Positions 12,601 through 22,340 are shown, numbered from the stretch's first letter. The stretch: 64,000 nucleotides of DNA from Stratiolaelaps scimitus (GCA_019614645.1 JABWDB010000012.1:7440001-7504000), one strand, 5' to 3'. Notes: generated by a model from the letters alone, not told the origin. Numbers and translations are program-made.

Positions 12601-15600
12601 TTTGGTGGAAGTTCCAATCAGAAGGGAATAGATGTAAGATCCTTAACATACACACTAACCCAATGACTTATGGGTTCTAAGCGTACTTTCTGTTGCCGAA
12701 ATATCTTTGTTCGCCCCATTGGATTTTTTTACCCGATTCCTTGAGCCTTTAAGGCAATGCTATTCGTGCGATCGCAGCACTGTCTTCGGTAGAGATATCG
12801 CACGAAGCGTGGTAATTGCTAACAGACTGCGCCGTCGACTTGCAGTGGTCAAACAGTCAAGCGTGGACGTTCTTATTCTACGACAAGTGGACACGGTCGA
12901 TCTCGTGTTTACTTTGCAAGAAGATGTGCCAAAGGGCGTATCTGGTGTTGATGGCAGTATTTACGGATACATTTCTGCGCTCGATCCGGCGATCGGGAAG
13001 TATGTCCATAGGTTTTTCTCTGTAACTAAAGCTGCATATGTCATCAGAGGACTCAACTATTGGACCACGTATACGATGTCACTTCGGCTGCAGGGAGAAA
13101 GACGCATTTTGAGGAAACAAGCATTCACAGGAGGTGCAGGTAAGTATGGCGAGGAGGGTCGTCATTGAATACAGAAGGGAGTGTGCAGAATAATTCACAA
13201 TACGGGATCATGTCGTATGAAACCAGCCCGGGAAGTCCTCTCATCGGGATATCTGTTCTCGGCGAGCGGTTTCGCCCAAAAACGGGCCCGACCTAAAATG
13301 CATGCAAGAAGAGGTAGCAGTAGTATATACTTCACAGGATTATTTCTGTAGTCGATCTAACGTATCCGCTTGCCGGATTCGTACACCCTGAATTTTTTTT
13401 TTAAGTTGATTCAGGTTTATGGTGGCGATAATATTGCCTGTCTTGTAAAAACCAAACCTCTCCTGTCTCTGTGTCTATGTCGCATGATCCACCGAAGAGC
13501 CGCTCCCAAGACTACGCTTTTATGCACTGCCACATGCTGGCCACTACAACGTGTTTGTACATATGCCGCAATTGAATCGCTTTGTTACGACAGAATTCAA
13601 CGTAGAAGTTTGCGGGAACTCATGCGACTCTTATTTTGCCGAGCTGAACCAAGAAATCGATTCAGTGGTAAGACAAGTCGTTAGGTTTTAACAATTGTTC
13701 AGTAAGAGGACATTGAAAATGCAATTAATCCACTTCGGTGCTCTTGCGTTGCAGATCGCCGGCCGTCCTTATTACGGATTGCGGCTTGACGGACCTACCC
13801 CGACAATAGATTCCTTATGGTTCCGTTTTATTGTAAGGCCACACATAGTCGTTGGTTCTACAGTAGTCTTCGGACCGCCAGCTGTTCGGTTCGCTCCAAA
13901 CCGTAAGTATCGACAGCCCGACGCGTCACTTCCGACCCCGCACTCTCCGCTAAGAGATATGATATTTGTATGAGATTTACAACCGAGGCGTGCTTGTATG
14001 GTAGCTAGTGACCGGAAATTTCCTAGATACGACAATCCAGTTAGATGACCGACTAGTCGTGTTCACGTCGTGGGATGATATTCTAATTAAGTATTAGCAT
14101 CGATCGATTCCCATCACGTTTTGACGGGAATCGGTCAGAGGTCGCTTCGCATTTGTCGAGTTAGAAACTAACTTACACAGCTCTCTGCCAGAAGGGAAAT
14201 ATGAACTACAGTCATTCAAGTTAAAGTTAACTACATTAAAATATATATTACTTGAAATGTTTAATATACTGATGCAATTTCGTGAAAATTAACCCCGACC
14301 TTGTACTTCGCTTGTAGTTACAGCAGAGGCTCCATCGGTACGCCGTCGACGACGTGAGTGTAATCAACCAATCAATTACAACAATTTAATTTCGCTAGCA
14401 AACACTGAGATTTTTTCCCACTAGCGTTTGGGGTTCTCTCGAGAATATATGGCGATCAAATCCGCCTATTATTAACATCCCCATGTATGGCAATAGATCA
14501 TCACTGTGATCTGTCCCGCAGCTCTACTGCTGTCGTTGGCCAAGGGCACGGTGGATCTTGTCGACATCATAGTTCATCTGCCTTGCGCATCATGCTACAG
14601 GGGAGAATATAGCGTTCGCTACAAGAATGCTTTCTATGAGATGGTTTATCCCGAGGAGCCTGGTACGGAAACCATTGCTAAACTTGGTGTACTTCCTGAT
14701 GGGGTATCACGACTACTACTTAAGGGCTTCTTACGGAATGATGACATTGGTGTCGAAATCAAGGTGAAGTGCGATGGTCAATATACTGTATACTATGGAT
14801 CGATTAAAACTGGATTCGGAGGTAAGTGTCGTGCACATCCATATCCGCTGCTGCAGTCAAACTATGCCATGATTTAGTACGCTAACCAACTAAGCTTAGC
14901 ATACGATGACAACGGGCATGCTAGGAACGGACAGTCGCATGTGTGTGACTGTGGAGGTTAGTGATTACGCCAGATATCTAACAAGGTTTTCATATTTTCA
15001 TTGGTTCAATCTCGACAGCGCCCCCGGCTATTGCCTCGGTTGCGGTGGAACCGTGGTTGTTCTCAGCTGAGGTCAACATTTACGCCGATCACCGGTGGAG
15101 TACGATTCCTGCCTCAAGTGGCTATGTTCTTAAGTGGTGTCATTGGAACCCGGCTCACAAAACGTGCGAGCACAAGATAAGTCGATTCGACGGGGCGGTA
15201 ATGGTGAGAGCTTATTTTTTGCGTCAGAAAATTGGCTTTCAGATTTTCAAAATGCTGTCGGTGCAAGCACGCATATTCAGGGGTTACTCATCTGAATGTC
15301 GCATTTGAACAGTTTTCATTTATATATCAACACGAGCAGTAACAATGCTGTTAGCTTAACGTGTAGGTTCTTGGGCTCCCTCTGGAGGTTTATTGGTTTA
15401 TTGAAAGAACCGCAGTTTCACAATGCAATGAAGTTCTCTCGTATGTCCTTACCATGCAGCGGGACTCGAACCCGCCTCTGCTTTTCCTCAGCCAGTGATT
15501 TAGCCGCCGTCCAAGCCAATGGTCGCACGTTTTTAGATGTTGTAATTGCCGTTACACATTGAAAACATGGACCGCTCTCCCATGTATCCGCGTGTTGCCA

Positions 15601-18600
15601 CTTTTTCCTCCAGCCACGACTTCTTTATGGCGTTCGACATTTTTTAATTCCAGTTGTTGTTGTTCGTTACATATTTTCAGACTGTTCACATTGACGATCT
15701 GCAATCTGACACAAATTATACCCTCACGGTATGGCCGAAAATGGATGACGATAGCTTCACTCATCGCGGACAGCCATTTTTCACCCGATTCACCACCCTC
15801 AGCTTCAAGCCGTCACCTGGCCATAGTGAGTATGTGCTGGATAAGGGCGGAGACGTTCGAGGTTAGCAGGGTGGTTCTCACCCATTCCGCAGCTGGAATG
15901 AGAATAGCGAATTCGTACGGTTGCTTGCCACTTAAACCGCATGTTTATATATTGCGTGCGTTGCTTTCGTAGGCCCAAGTCTGGAAACGCGAACGTTTTC
16001 AGCTACCGTTAAGCGTCATTGGGTTGAGACCAAGCACGATATTAAAAAAAATATGTGGTGCCAAATTAGGCACTTCAATACAGTGGTAGCACAAAACCGA
16101 ATCGACATCGGCATCGGCGTGTTTGAGGTAAGTCATTGGCAGCAAAGGCTATTTTAGTGTGGTCAGATTTTTTCCCTTAAAATAAGAAAAAAACCTCGTC
16201 CAAAAGGAGGTCCTTCGAGGTTTCCTCGGGTAGGGGTGTAGGGGTGTAGGGTGTAGGGTGGAGGAGCTCGAAACGAATAAATATTTTTATTTAATAAATT
16301 ATTCTTACGCTTGATTGCGGATTTACCTCGACAGCTTTTCCTGTACCCGCCTTATGTGTACCCCCTAATGTATTATAGCTTACCTATCACGGTATATGCT
16401 TGTTTTTTCCAGCTGACCCTCAGCTGACCCTCAACTGACCCTACCTGTTGCCAGTTGCTAGTTATTCTCTTTTTTGGTGTTGTGATGGTGAGCACCGTCT
16501 TGATTTGTGATGGGATGTGCATTACATTGCAGGAAATTGTATTTAGAACAAAAGTTCAGCCCCAGGGTCTAGCCATGATAGTCACCATCATAGATGATAT
16601 CCACCACACCTCCTGGTAGGAGATAACTACCAGCAGATAACGATAACGAGTCCATCGTGGCCTGCGACATTCTCGAAACGGAACTTGTTGTCGAATCGTG
16701 CATAAAATGTATTCCACTTCCAAAAAAATGTTCATAACCATGCTCACATGTGTTGGCATAGGCAGATCGGATATATTTTAGCTTAACGGGGCTTTTCAAG
16801 TGAACACATAATTCTAGTGCAAATTGTAACTGGATATATCTGTTCCGGCTCGGTAGGAGACGACGTTGATGGAGTTGTATTCGGATGACCTCTTCCCTGG
16901 AGATGAATATGAATATCAACTTACTTCAACTAATGAAAGCGGCGACGATGTTATCCTTGAGAGTGTTAAATTTCGAACGCTTGAATGTTTCACTGACTGC
17001 AGTCGTAAGTAACCTAATCTCTCTCGAAATACATGGTCCGCCAGTTCTTTATCCATTCCTTTGAAAGTAACTAAGTAATTTTTTTTATTTAGTACTTTTT
17101 TTCGCTGTTCCCCTAACTCTTTTTAGGACTCTTTTTAGGTGTTAATGAGAACCTGTCGGGGCCACCTTTCCCTTCCATACTCGTACCTGGAAAAAATTTA
17201 GCTTTTGCTCATTAGTCTGGATGGTAGCTACATCACTCTCGCTGGTAAACGGCTCGTACTGATAGATTACTATGAAGGATTTATTCGTACTCCTTTTTGC
17301 TTCACACCTCATCACGCTAATGATCTTGTACACTGCCTGAGGGTCAGCTGGAAAATCAACAAAGACGTGCAGGAAGACTCTTTGATTTGATTGTGCCGCC
17401 ATGGGTGCATGATGCTATCAATACCAACAGCGCGGTGGCTTGGACGACGAACTCTCTGGCTTTTTACAGCCAGAGGACGCAGGGTCAACTCTCGCTGCGT
17501 GAGATCGCTACTTAACCATTGTAAAATTGCATTTCCTTTAATGAACCAACAACAAAGCTTTAGTTTACTTACTTTACTTTGAATCCTCATTAACACAATT
17601 ACAGATCTCTCGGAAGAACCATTGAAGATCATCATCACGCCCGACCGCACATCAGCCTCTATTAAGATTTATGTCAATGTGGTGCCAACTTGCAAGAGGC
17701 CCAAGGTCAAAGGATATATCTCGTCGGGAAGTCCACTATCTAACCAGTTCTTCCATATGCCTTTCAACTATGAAGGTTTCGAGGCTGCGCTAAATGGTTT
17801 GAGCTACTGGAGATCCTATACCATTAAGGCACATCTCATTTGCGAAGAAAAACGCGAGAAGTATTTCCGACAGGAGTTCTTTATGAAGGGACCAAGTAAG
17901 TCAGAAGCGCAATTGGGCACGGAAGGACTGAAATTGGCTATCCGATAAATTCTACTATTAGTAACAATTTATCCCTGTCGTAGTATCACTGTTCTGCATT
18001 AGTAGGCGCCGAATAGTATTTGGATTTGCGTGACATCGAATGACATTTCAGCATGGCCATCTATGCTGAATACGAGTTTTAGCCTAGGGACGAGTATTAA
18101 ATGGGGAGTGTTATTATATATGAGGTCTGTATATAGGGACTCATGCGAAAGGGTATAAAATCACTGCACTATTATTTCCAGTACGTTACCTGCCCTCACT
18201 GAACCAACAGATTTCTTCAAGCTGTGTGAGCTATACACAAGAGGATGCGGCAATACCTCCTGAGGGTTTTACAGCAGGTAAATCGCGTTACAACAGCCGT
18301 TCGGGAGCCGCCAGACAAACAATACTGAAATCTATTCGATACGGAACGAATACCTCAGCTGATACCACAGATAGTCAACGCAATTCAGCGCCAACACGCA
18401 ATATAAATGTGCACGACTCAGTTGACAACCGTTCCATAACTTTTTCGGGCTGACTCTCAGCCAACATTTAACGTCCACGGTACCGCTTTCGCATTGCTTC
18501 GTAAGACGGACCCCTTGAAAATGCAAATGTGCAACGGTGGGGATCGAACCCGCGCACCTACGAGTCTCCCCCGATTGCGAGGCGCACACGAATGCACCAC

Positions 18601-19864
18601 GCCACCGGGCTCGACGACAACCGTTCCATATTTTGTGCTTCTTTAATAGACGAAAGAACATGGCTAATTGTGTGCTGCGTGATAATTGCAAATTTTAGAG
18701 CTCCAGGGTCCTGCCGAGGAGAAGAAAGAGTACTTTGCCCAAATTGACTTTGATCCTGACTCGGGCGAGGGCAACCTCTTTATGAATTTGCAAGTTTTTG
18801 GTGACCCTGACGGGCCCGTCATGTATCAAGTCCAAGACTGCTTTCCTGATCCAGATGGAAAGGAGCGATGCAATTACGGCTTTGAAATGCATACCCCTCC
18901 ATTAACGGTAGCATAATGTGTGGATACTATTGTAGAATAGGTTTTTCTAGCACTTTGCACTTTGCAAACTACTCCTGCGGGCCTAGCTTCTAGGTCAAAG
19001 GGGGGTCGATATTTCTAAAAAAGGCCTCGTGCGCAGAGAATATTTCAGTCGGTGCTGCCGTGGTTGGCTGCACTACTCCAACGGAGCTTGCACGCAACGG
19101 TGGATAGGTAGTGGTGTACCTATCAGTGTCCACATCGGCCTCTATCTATTAGAACCAGATGTTGGCAAGCGTGTTCAGGAGCCCTCTTCACCCATTAAGG
19201 CCTCGTCCGAACTATTGCAGATACGGAAGTACCATGAAGATTTGATTTCTGTGACCGTGAGACCTACCGATACCGAAATGTTAAAAACTTCAAACGAGTC
19301 GACGATACGGTTTGTGAAAGACGAGATCCAGCGAGACTGCAACCCTGGTAAATCTAGTCAAGCTTGCTTTGCTATATTATACACAGGCCAGCATGCACAC
19401 TGATGTCACGTCAGTCAATAATTTCGTTCATGCTCAATTTCTGGTTGCGACATGTCAGTCACTTCGTAACCGTAATGAAATCACTGCTCACTAAAGTCCT
19501 TTCTATTATATGCTAATTCTCAGCAAACCACACCAATCTGATGAAACCTGTTTTGGAACTGGTGGACGTATTCACTGACTCGGCGAGCGTGAGGGTTTAT
19601 ATCGGAGGCATGTGCTACAAACAATTCGGACGCAACTTCGAAAGCACACATCCTGAGCTCAAAACTATGATCAGCTACTGTGAACTTAATGGGCGTTTTG
19701 GTAAAATTGAAATCCAAAGTCAACACAATCATGCGCAGCACTTCACCATTAGGGATGTCAAGCGCAGCACGACAGTGGTAGTCACTGGCATGGTTGTTTG
19801 TTCGCCAGCAGGCATCAAGAAACGAGAAGTCAAGTTTAGTGGACAAATCATCACCTGGTCGTAA
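3140..19864 (+). CDS. Gene A: secreted multi-domain FN3-like repeat protein
   Basis: A 27-exon model encodes about 1,760 residues: signal peptide, short Cys-containing linker, 16 beta-sandwich modules with a short hinge exon before the last two, then TAA at 19862. All exon lengths agree with the intron phases. Type II second-half exons carry an FN3-like tyrosine corner (for example LFPGIQYNLS) and several end in C...C-P-G. Single-exon modules carry a G-L-x-Y-W-x-x-Y signature and a paired Cys. There is no transmembrane segment, so the product is probably extracellular. AATAAA at 20056-20061 may be the polyadenylation signal. It is the first of three co-linear tandem paralogs. The exact FN3 assignment and the function are inference; another Ig-like fold is possible. 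Confidence 0.8.
3672..3711. repeat. Short palindrome in gene A intron 1
   Basis: gaatgaattggtctctt and its imperfect inverse aagagactaattcattc are separated by a few bases. Nothing else is recognised in the 674-bp intron. Confidence 0.6.
3920..4006 (+). CDS. Gene A exon 2: Cys-containing linker
   Basis: A phase 1-1 exon (ttttacag / gtaagt) encodes about 29 residues with two Cys (VCEGDSNEFPQCS...). The equivalent exons of B (24426-24512) and C (45192-45281) are similar in length and acidity but poorly conserved in sequence. Confidence 0.6.
4139..4236. repeat. AT microsatellites, gene A intron 2
   Basis: (AT)n tracts lie at about 4139-4168 and 4219-4236 within an AT-rich part of intron 2. Confidence 0.85.
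4646..4718. repeat. Inverted pair of AGCTGA-NNN-TCAGCT hairpins
   Basis: AGCTGAGGGTCAGCT followed by GGAAAAAA (4646-4660), and its inverse TTCC + AGCTGACCCTCAGCT (4704-4718). Each copy is itself a perfect 6-bp-stem palindrome. Together they make a larger foldback. The motif recurs through the window (see findings). Confidence 0.8.
4805..5104 (+). CDS. Gene A module 1 (type I, exon 3)
   Basis: A single 300-nt exon, phase 1-1 (tttcag / gtaagt). It has YVRFPTCYSD...YTLEYNY in the first half and LVFPTGTTVELNGYGFCG in the second, giving one Cys pair. The match in gene C is 48428-48700; no counterpart was found in gene B. Confidence 0.75.
5105..5766. other. Gene A intron 3, no recognisable feature
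   Basis: An AT-rich 662-bp intron with poly-A/T runs near 5280-5345. No ORF, palindrome or known repeat was recognised. Confidence 0.6.
5767..6060 (+). CDS. Gene A module 2 (type I, exon 4)
   Basis: A 294-nt phase 1-1 exon. It contains VKVSFPTIRSCG in the first half and LPLGLEYILDGYIRCGE in the second. It is co-linear with B exon 25791-26063 and C exon 49327-49599, which share the (F/L)DGYI.C core. Confidence 0.8.
6083..6113. repeat. Perfect-type short palindrome
   Basis: tgatcatgtctct and agagacatgatca are inverted around ctaga, 23 bp after the exon 4 donor. It could form a hairpin in the pre-mRNA. Confidence 0.7.
6690..7301 (+). CDS. Gene A module 3 (type II, exons 5-6)
   Basis: Exon 5 (6690-6871, phase 1-0) has YIITYCHNVFCRI. 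Exon 6 (7160-7301, phase 0-1) has DIKAEADYEFTVYPLV and ends KCRICHG. The intron (6872-7159) holds a decayed copy of exon 7 (see 6905-7010). Confidence 0.75.
6905..7010 (+). pseudogene. Decayed copy of gene A exon 7 inside intron 5
   Basis: 'gcagcgtagtgagttaaccc' and 'atcggcgagtatgaggttc' match exon 7 'gcagcgtggtgtgatcaccc' and 'atcggcgtacgaggttc' at 7730-7765, and the next 30 bp remain alignable ('aaggttaaacgtaagac'). The TGG codon has become TAG, so it is no longer coding. It records a local duplication of a module. Confidence 0.7.
7532..7648. repeat. Three-copy 39-bp minisatellite
   Basis: Unit 'ggtgtatggcactactcttg'+19 bp is repeated at 7532, 7571 and 7610, nearly identical, ending just before the exon 7 acceptor (ttccag, 7651-7656). 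Being 13 codons long, it keeps an open frame (VYGTTLDLD...) into exon 7, but a splice site inside it is not needed for the model. Confidence 0.9.
7657..7938 (+). CDS. Gene A module 4 (type I, exon 7), gene A-specific
   Basis: A 282-nt phase 1-1 exon. AAWCDHPSAYEVLYHSK and FECHLVCNGK carry the Cys pair and the Tyr strand. Neither gene B (intron 27536-27775) nor gene C (intron 52156-52489) has room for it, so this module was gained in A or lost in the other two. Confidence 0.75.
8162..8589 (+). CDS. Gene A module 5 (type II, exons 8-9)
   Basis: Exon 8 (8162-8337) has SLLYCHPLACFERVN. Exon 9 (8424-8589) has YTLTVSSHML and ends TDCDDFPG. The YCHPL.CF core is shared with B 27776-27945 and C 52490-52656. 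The intervening intron is only 86 bp. Confidence 0.85.
9151..9462 (+). CDS. Gene A module 6 (type I, exon 10)
   Basis: A 312-nt phase 1-1 exon (tccag / A|gtaagt). It has CSYPEYKVRYES, LRGFHYWEDVAMELRIVCGD and a YYGRVNTG end. It is strongly co-linear with B 29626-29952 and C 54420-54746. Confidence 0.88.
9505..9652. repeat. Long AT microsatellite, gene A intron 10
   Basis: About 145 bp of near-pure (AT)n, broken by short 'ag' and 'ctatat' interruptions, starts some 45 bp after the exon 10 donor. Confidence 0.95.
9889..10427 (+). CDS. Gene A module 7 (type II, exons 11-12)
   Basis: Exon 11 (9889-10061) opens EPRKVILVQGKLVGTVAELDV. Exon 12 (10295-10427) has SFSVSSVVTSK and GEPYTFILTSP. Like its counterparts in B and C it has a GEPY motif in the last strand and few Cys. 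Confidence 0.75.
10667..10745. repeat. Nested palindrome, gene A intron 12
   Basis: The inner perfect palindrome acgtagattaattaatag / ctattaattaatctacgt lies inside outer arms tatattggac / gtccaatata. Confidence 0.8.
10808..11043. repeat. Two further palindromes, gene A intron 12
   Basis: acatgtacatgattac / gtaatcatgta lies at about 10808-10842. ttattactctcctgtggtctct / agagaccacaagagagtaata lies at about 10972-11032. Together with 10667-10745 they fill most of this 700-bp intron. Confidence 0.75.
11128..11727 (+). CDS. Gene A module 8 (type II, exons 13-14)
   Basis: Exon 13 (11128-11315) is rather divergent and lacks the Cys pair seen in its B and C counterparts. Exon 14 (11595-11727) has the clearest FN3-like tyrosine corner, DYLFPGIQYNLSMTY, and ends CLADCPG. 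The B and C second halves share LFPGIEY and C...CPG. Confidence 0.8.
11384..12097. repeat. 40-bp repeat flanking exon 14
   Basis: 'tttcgatctggtcgaggagg' at 11393-11412 recurs as 'tttcgaccaggtcgaggagg' at 12069-12088, with about 40 bp of similarity around each. Origin unknown; possibly fragments of one dispersed repeat. Confidence 0.5.
11728..12845. other. Gene A intron 14, no gene seen
   Basis: This is the longest intron of gene A (1,118 bp). Apart from the 40-bp repeat at 12057-12097, no coding block or mobile element was recognised. Confidence 0.55.
12846..13139 (+). CDS. Gene A module 9 (type I, exon 15)
   Basis: A 294-nt phase 1-1 exon. VDVLILRQVDTVDLVFTL at the start and IRGLNYWTTYTMSLRL in the middle match B 32500-32775 and C 59843-60115 (LDVLVLxQ, GLxxxxIYTIR, TGG end). 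Confidence 0.88.
13498..13902 (+). CDS. Gene A module 10 (type II, exons 16-17)
   Basis: Exon 16 (13498-13667) has LPRLRFYALPHAG and VEVCGNSCDS. Exon 17 (13755-13902) begins IAGRPYYGLRLDG and has FGPPAVRFAP. Exon 16 was recovered by comparison with B 33465-33646 (LRFYVIKHS) and C 61866-62062 (FRFYVLKHR). Confidence 0.75.
13903..14521. other. Gene A intron 17, no recognisable feature
   Basis: 619 bp without a supported ORF or repeat; the middle is AT-rich. Confidence 0.5.
14522..14821 (+). CDS. Gene A module 11 (type I, exon 18)
   Basis: A 300-nt phase 1-1 exon. It has VDIIVHLPCASCY, the family-conserved KNAFYEM, GFLRNDDIGVEIKVKC and a YGSIKTGFGG end. It is one of the best conserved modules (B 35359-35658, C 63411-63716). 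Confidence 0.88.
15019..15825 (+). CDS. Gene A module 12 (type II, exons 19-20)
   Basis: Exon 19 (15019-15203) opens PPAIASV and has YVLKWCHWNPAHKTCEHK. Exon 20 (15681-15825) has LQSDTNYTLTVWPK. The LKWCH core is shared with B 35948-36135, and the window ends at the likely start of the C counterpart. The intron between carries a SINE. Confidence 0.82.
15386..15545 (-). repeat. SINE family 2 copy (tRNA-derived), gene A intron 19
   Basis: On the minus strand a perfect B box GGTTCGAGTCC lies at 15468-15478 and a tRNA-like head with 'ggcttggacggcggctaa' upstream of it. The far end carries 'tattggtttattgaaag', a tail shared with 48880-48956. Related heads occur at 17428, 28372, 34205, 49036 and 51826. 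Confidence 0.6.
15973..17004 (+). CDS. Gene A module 13 (type II, exons 21-22)
   Basis: Exon 21 (15973-16127) opens PSLETRTFSATVKRHWVE. Exon 22 (about 16857-17004) has DLFPGDEYEYQLTS and ends CFTDCS. The acceptor may be at 16857 or 16860; both keep the frame. The intron (16128-16856) contains the hairpin motif at 16411. Confidence 0.75.
16411..16436 (-). repeat. Tandem AGCTGA-CCC-TCAGCT hairpin motif
   Basis: TTTTTTCC + AGCTGACCCTCAGCT, overlapped by a second copy ending TCAACT. In this orientation it is the inverse of palindrome + GGAAAA. Confidence 0.8.
17337..17355 (+). repeat. Hairpin motif copy, gene A intron 22
   Basis: CTGAGGGTCAGCTGGAAAA. The first two bases of the left arm have diverged (CC for AG). 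It sits 268 bp before the exon 23 acceptor. Confidence 0.7.
17428..17512 (+). repeat. SINE family 2 head fragment
   Basis: 'ggtggcttggacgacgaactctctggctttttacagccagagga' resembles the tRNA-like head seen at 49036 and 34205. The B box is degenerate. Confidence 0.45.
17605..17895 (+). CDS. Gene A module 14 (type I, exon 23)
   Basis: A 291-nt phase 1-1 exon. LNGLSYWRSYTIKAHLIC and a KYFRQEFFMKGPS end match B 38685-38987 (AWTAYTVKMVLYC, KYFRQDLFIIGPS). Confidence 0.88.
18182..18277 (+). CDS. Gene A hinge exon 24
   Basis: A 96-nt phase 1-1 exon with good splice sites (tttccag / gtaaat) encoding RYLPSLNQQ...EDAAIPPEGF, not module-like. B has a matching proline-rich exon at 39240-39344. It probably forms a flexible hinge before the last two modules. 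Confidence 0.6.
18448..18615 (-). repeat. SINE family 1 copy, gene A intron 24
   Basis: On the minus strand: head GCCCGGTGGCGTGGTGCA (A-box-like), B box GGTTCGATCCC, then a unique body with 'ggggtccgtcttacgaagc', and at the 3' end the GGCTGA-GAG-TCAGCC hairpin followed by CCGAAAAA. It is tRNA-derived by its Pol III boxes. A second, plus-strand copy at 22341-22518 is nearly identical. Confidence 0.8.
18699..19347 (+). CDS. Gene A module 15 (type II, exons 25-26)
   Basis: Exon 25 (18699-18907) has NLFMNLQVFGDPDG and a two-Cys loop (DCFPDPDGKERCN). Exon 26 (19221-19347) has LISVTVRPTDTE and ends RDCNPG. The B counterpart is exons 39681-39877 and 40151-40295. Confidence 0.75.
19524..19864 (+). 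CDS. Gene A module 16 and C-terminus (exon 27)
   Basis: The terminal exon opens after ttctcag and ends at TAA 19862-19864. LELVDVFTDSASVRVYIGG, FTIRDVKRSTTVVVTGMVVC and a short tail align with B 40509-40846 (LKLVDITAHTASVLVGG). No hydrophobic anchor follows. Confidence 0.85.
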
Positions 19865-20055
19865 CCGCAATCGTAAACGCAATACGGTAGTACATTCACA
19901 AAATACGTTTTTACGATACAGGTTTTTTTATTTTATTTATTTAATTTTATTTCATTGATTAATCTATGAAAGTATGATGATATATATATATATATATTAC
20001 ATGTATCTCATTGATACTCCTTGTTCGTGTTTGGCTCGTGGTTCTGTCCTTGGCG

Positions 20056-20061
20056 AATAAA
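20056..20061 (+). terminator. Candidate polyadenylation signal of gene A
   Basis: AATAAA lies 192 nt after the gene A stop codon. It is the first one seen downstream; no transcript evidence is available. Confidence 0.4.
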
Positions 20062-20181
20062 AATTCATCAACAGTTCATCATCTTAATTCTACAGCAGTT
20101 ACCGTCTCCAGGTACGGATTGTCTGGAGTGCGTATTGTAATTTTGCTGTTTTCAATATTTGTATTCGATATGTATTGTTAT

Positions 20182-20255
20182 TGATGCGACCCTTGTGGTC
20201 TCTATAGACCACAAGGGTCGCATCAATAATGTCGGTAGTTTCTATAAACTACCGA
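20182..20255. repeat. Two adjacent perfect-type palindromes
   Basis: ttgatgcgacccttgtggtc / gaccacaagggtcgcatcaa lies around 20181-20228, followed by tcggtagttt / aaactaccga at about 20231-20254. Confidence 0.8.
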
Positions 20256-20329
20256 TTTTCCATATGATGTGTCTTCTGTATCTCTTGTGGGCTTTGGGGT
20301 CGAACTTGTTGGATAATGTTCATAATCGG

Positions 20330-20620
20330 AATCGGACCATATGCTTTTGCCTCCAGTTGGTTGCATATTCTAACGCGAGAGCGGCTGGCGATATTCTTCT
20401 CGGAAGTGGAGGTCCATAGCGTTATCCACGGACGAAATGCAGGAACGCAGATGAAAACGACTCAGAACACTTCAGCCTCGCCCAGGACTAAATCAAGAAA
20501 AGGGGAAGGGAAATAACGTCCCTAAATAAAAGGTTTCTATTTACCAGCTCGAGCAGTGTTGTCTATCGCTTAGGCTTAACCGTTGGCAGCAGTTTCCCAG
20601 CAGAAAACTTCGTCGGTATG
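20330..20620. repeat. Second copy of the 430-845 repeat
   Basis: It shares 'ccatatgcttttgcctc', 'agcgttatc', 'cttcagcctcgccc', 'gcagtgttgtctat' and 'gcagtttccca' with 430-845 in the same orientation and order. Confidence 0.7.
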
Positions 20621-21055
20621 TCAACGATAAACACGGTTGGGATAGCTAGAATTTATTAGAATTACTGCGATCCAACTTGATTGCTTAATATTGAGCCGGC
20701 GCAAAGTCACTGCCCCGTTTTATGAATATGATAAATCTAAAATAATACCGTATTTCAATCTTCCTAAATATATATATTTTTTTAAATCTGTTCTAAATCT
20801 TGGCGAAAATATTTAGGTCGCAATACCTGGTAGCGAACATCGTGAGGAAACGACGCAGAGTAAAAAAATGCAGCAGTATAGGGTATGAGATATTAGCGCT
20901 ACTCTAGCGAGCGATCTTTTGACTAGAGAAAGGGCTGGAGGTTTAGTCGTCGAACGTAGGTCCTGTAATGTTGGGCTACATAAAAAAGACGAGGCGTCTG
21001 CGGGTCATTCGAGACGTGTTACCTTGCATCACACTGTTATCAATATGTACCTACT

Positions 21056-21174
21056 CACAGCCAACATTTAACATCCACGATACTGCTTTGGGAATTGCTT
21101 CGTAACACGGACCCCTTTAAATGCAAATGTGTCTCCCTCCGATTGCAAGACGAATACACCACGCCACCGGGCTT
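21056..21174 (-). repeat. SINE family 1 copy, internally deleted
   Basis: The unique body ('acatccacgatactgctttg', 'cgtaacacggacccctt') is followed directly by the tRNA-like head. The B-box section is deleted, so this copy should be transcriptionally dead. Confidence 0.65.
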
Positions 21175-21219
21175 GTCGATTACTGTTATCTTACCATAAA
21201 ATCATCTAACCATCGTGGT

Positions 21220-21423
21220 TCATATCTCAGTATCCTTTGCGGTCCTTTCCACATCGCTCTTTCTACGTCCAATTAGAGACTTCCTCAAAATCGGGGACCA
21301 CTTCAGTAATAAATCCTCCAAATGAGGAAAGGCATTGGACATTACAGCTTTATTTATCTCCCTTAAACCACCTGTGAAATATGACCCAAGCGAAAACCCA
21401 ATCAGATGCACCGGCTTTGTCAA
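21220..21423 (-). other. Unidentified reverse ORF in the A-B gap
   Basis: A 67-codon frame (LTKPVHLIGFSLGSYF..., LEDLLLKWSPILRKSL) with ordinary amino-acid composition. It might be a transposon fragment but matches nothing I recognise. The surrounding 20640-22340 and 22520-23700 show no other supported gene. Confidence 0.25.
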
Positions 21424-22340
21424 TGATCGCCTGACTCAGCATCGAATCTACAATTCCCTTCACCTTGGAGCGTATCTCCAACGGAAACCTGCGCAATTTC
21501 TGCTGTTTCGGAATAGTTCCATCTTTAAATTACCTCCTGCCGGCTCGCGCACGTCCAGAAAGATGAGAGCACAAAGTTTCCTCGACTTGGCTTGAGCCTT
21601 GGAGAACGCCTTCCTCCGTACGAACTACACGATTCATCCGTCTATGCCGGCCTAATGGTTCCTTGTTTCCGGAAACCCAAAGGATACTGGATTACATAGC
21701 CACAGATGAATTGCAACTGCTGGCGGACATGATGATCCGATTTCCTCCAGTGATTTGCAGGAACATATCCTCGAGCGCATAAGAGGTTCTACAAGCCAGA
21801 CTGCAAACCATCAACAGTTGACTTATCGCTAGGTCAGCGTAAAGTGATGTCAAAGCTTAGCATATTTTTCGATGCTCACGTTACCTGTGACGAGGATGTC
21901 AGTACACTAAGTACTCCTACCTTTATTCAAGACGAGCATCGCGCAGTCTAGCTATTTTCGTCAACCGCTATTCGTTCCTTCAGCTGCGAGGAACCAGAAC
22001 TGAAATATTAGTACAAATGTAAATCGCACAGACGCTCGCGTGTCACGAAGCTGCTGCTGACGTTTTCTAGAGATTTTTTTTGTTCTCTGTAGTGTGTCAC
22101 CTATATTACACATACTGTAGTATCTACGAGAGTGCATGCTTTAATTGTTGGACTTTGTTTCCAGACCATTTTAGTGCTCTGCCCAGATTGATCCCCACCC
22201 TCATAATAGGCCTAATTCAATGACAGATGTACCTGAGCGTTATGGCGACCCAACAGGCGAATGTATTATTAATGCATTCCGTCCGCATTCTTATTCTCAT
22301 GTATCATACATACTGTCCGTCTAGTAACGCGACCTCTGTC

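Noticed and set aside
18528..18610. Possible functional tRNA gene
   Set aside because: The A and B boxes are present but the sequence cannot fold to a full cloverleaf, and the same unit recurs with a long tail, so it is a SINE.
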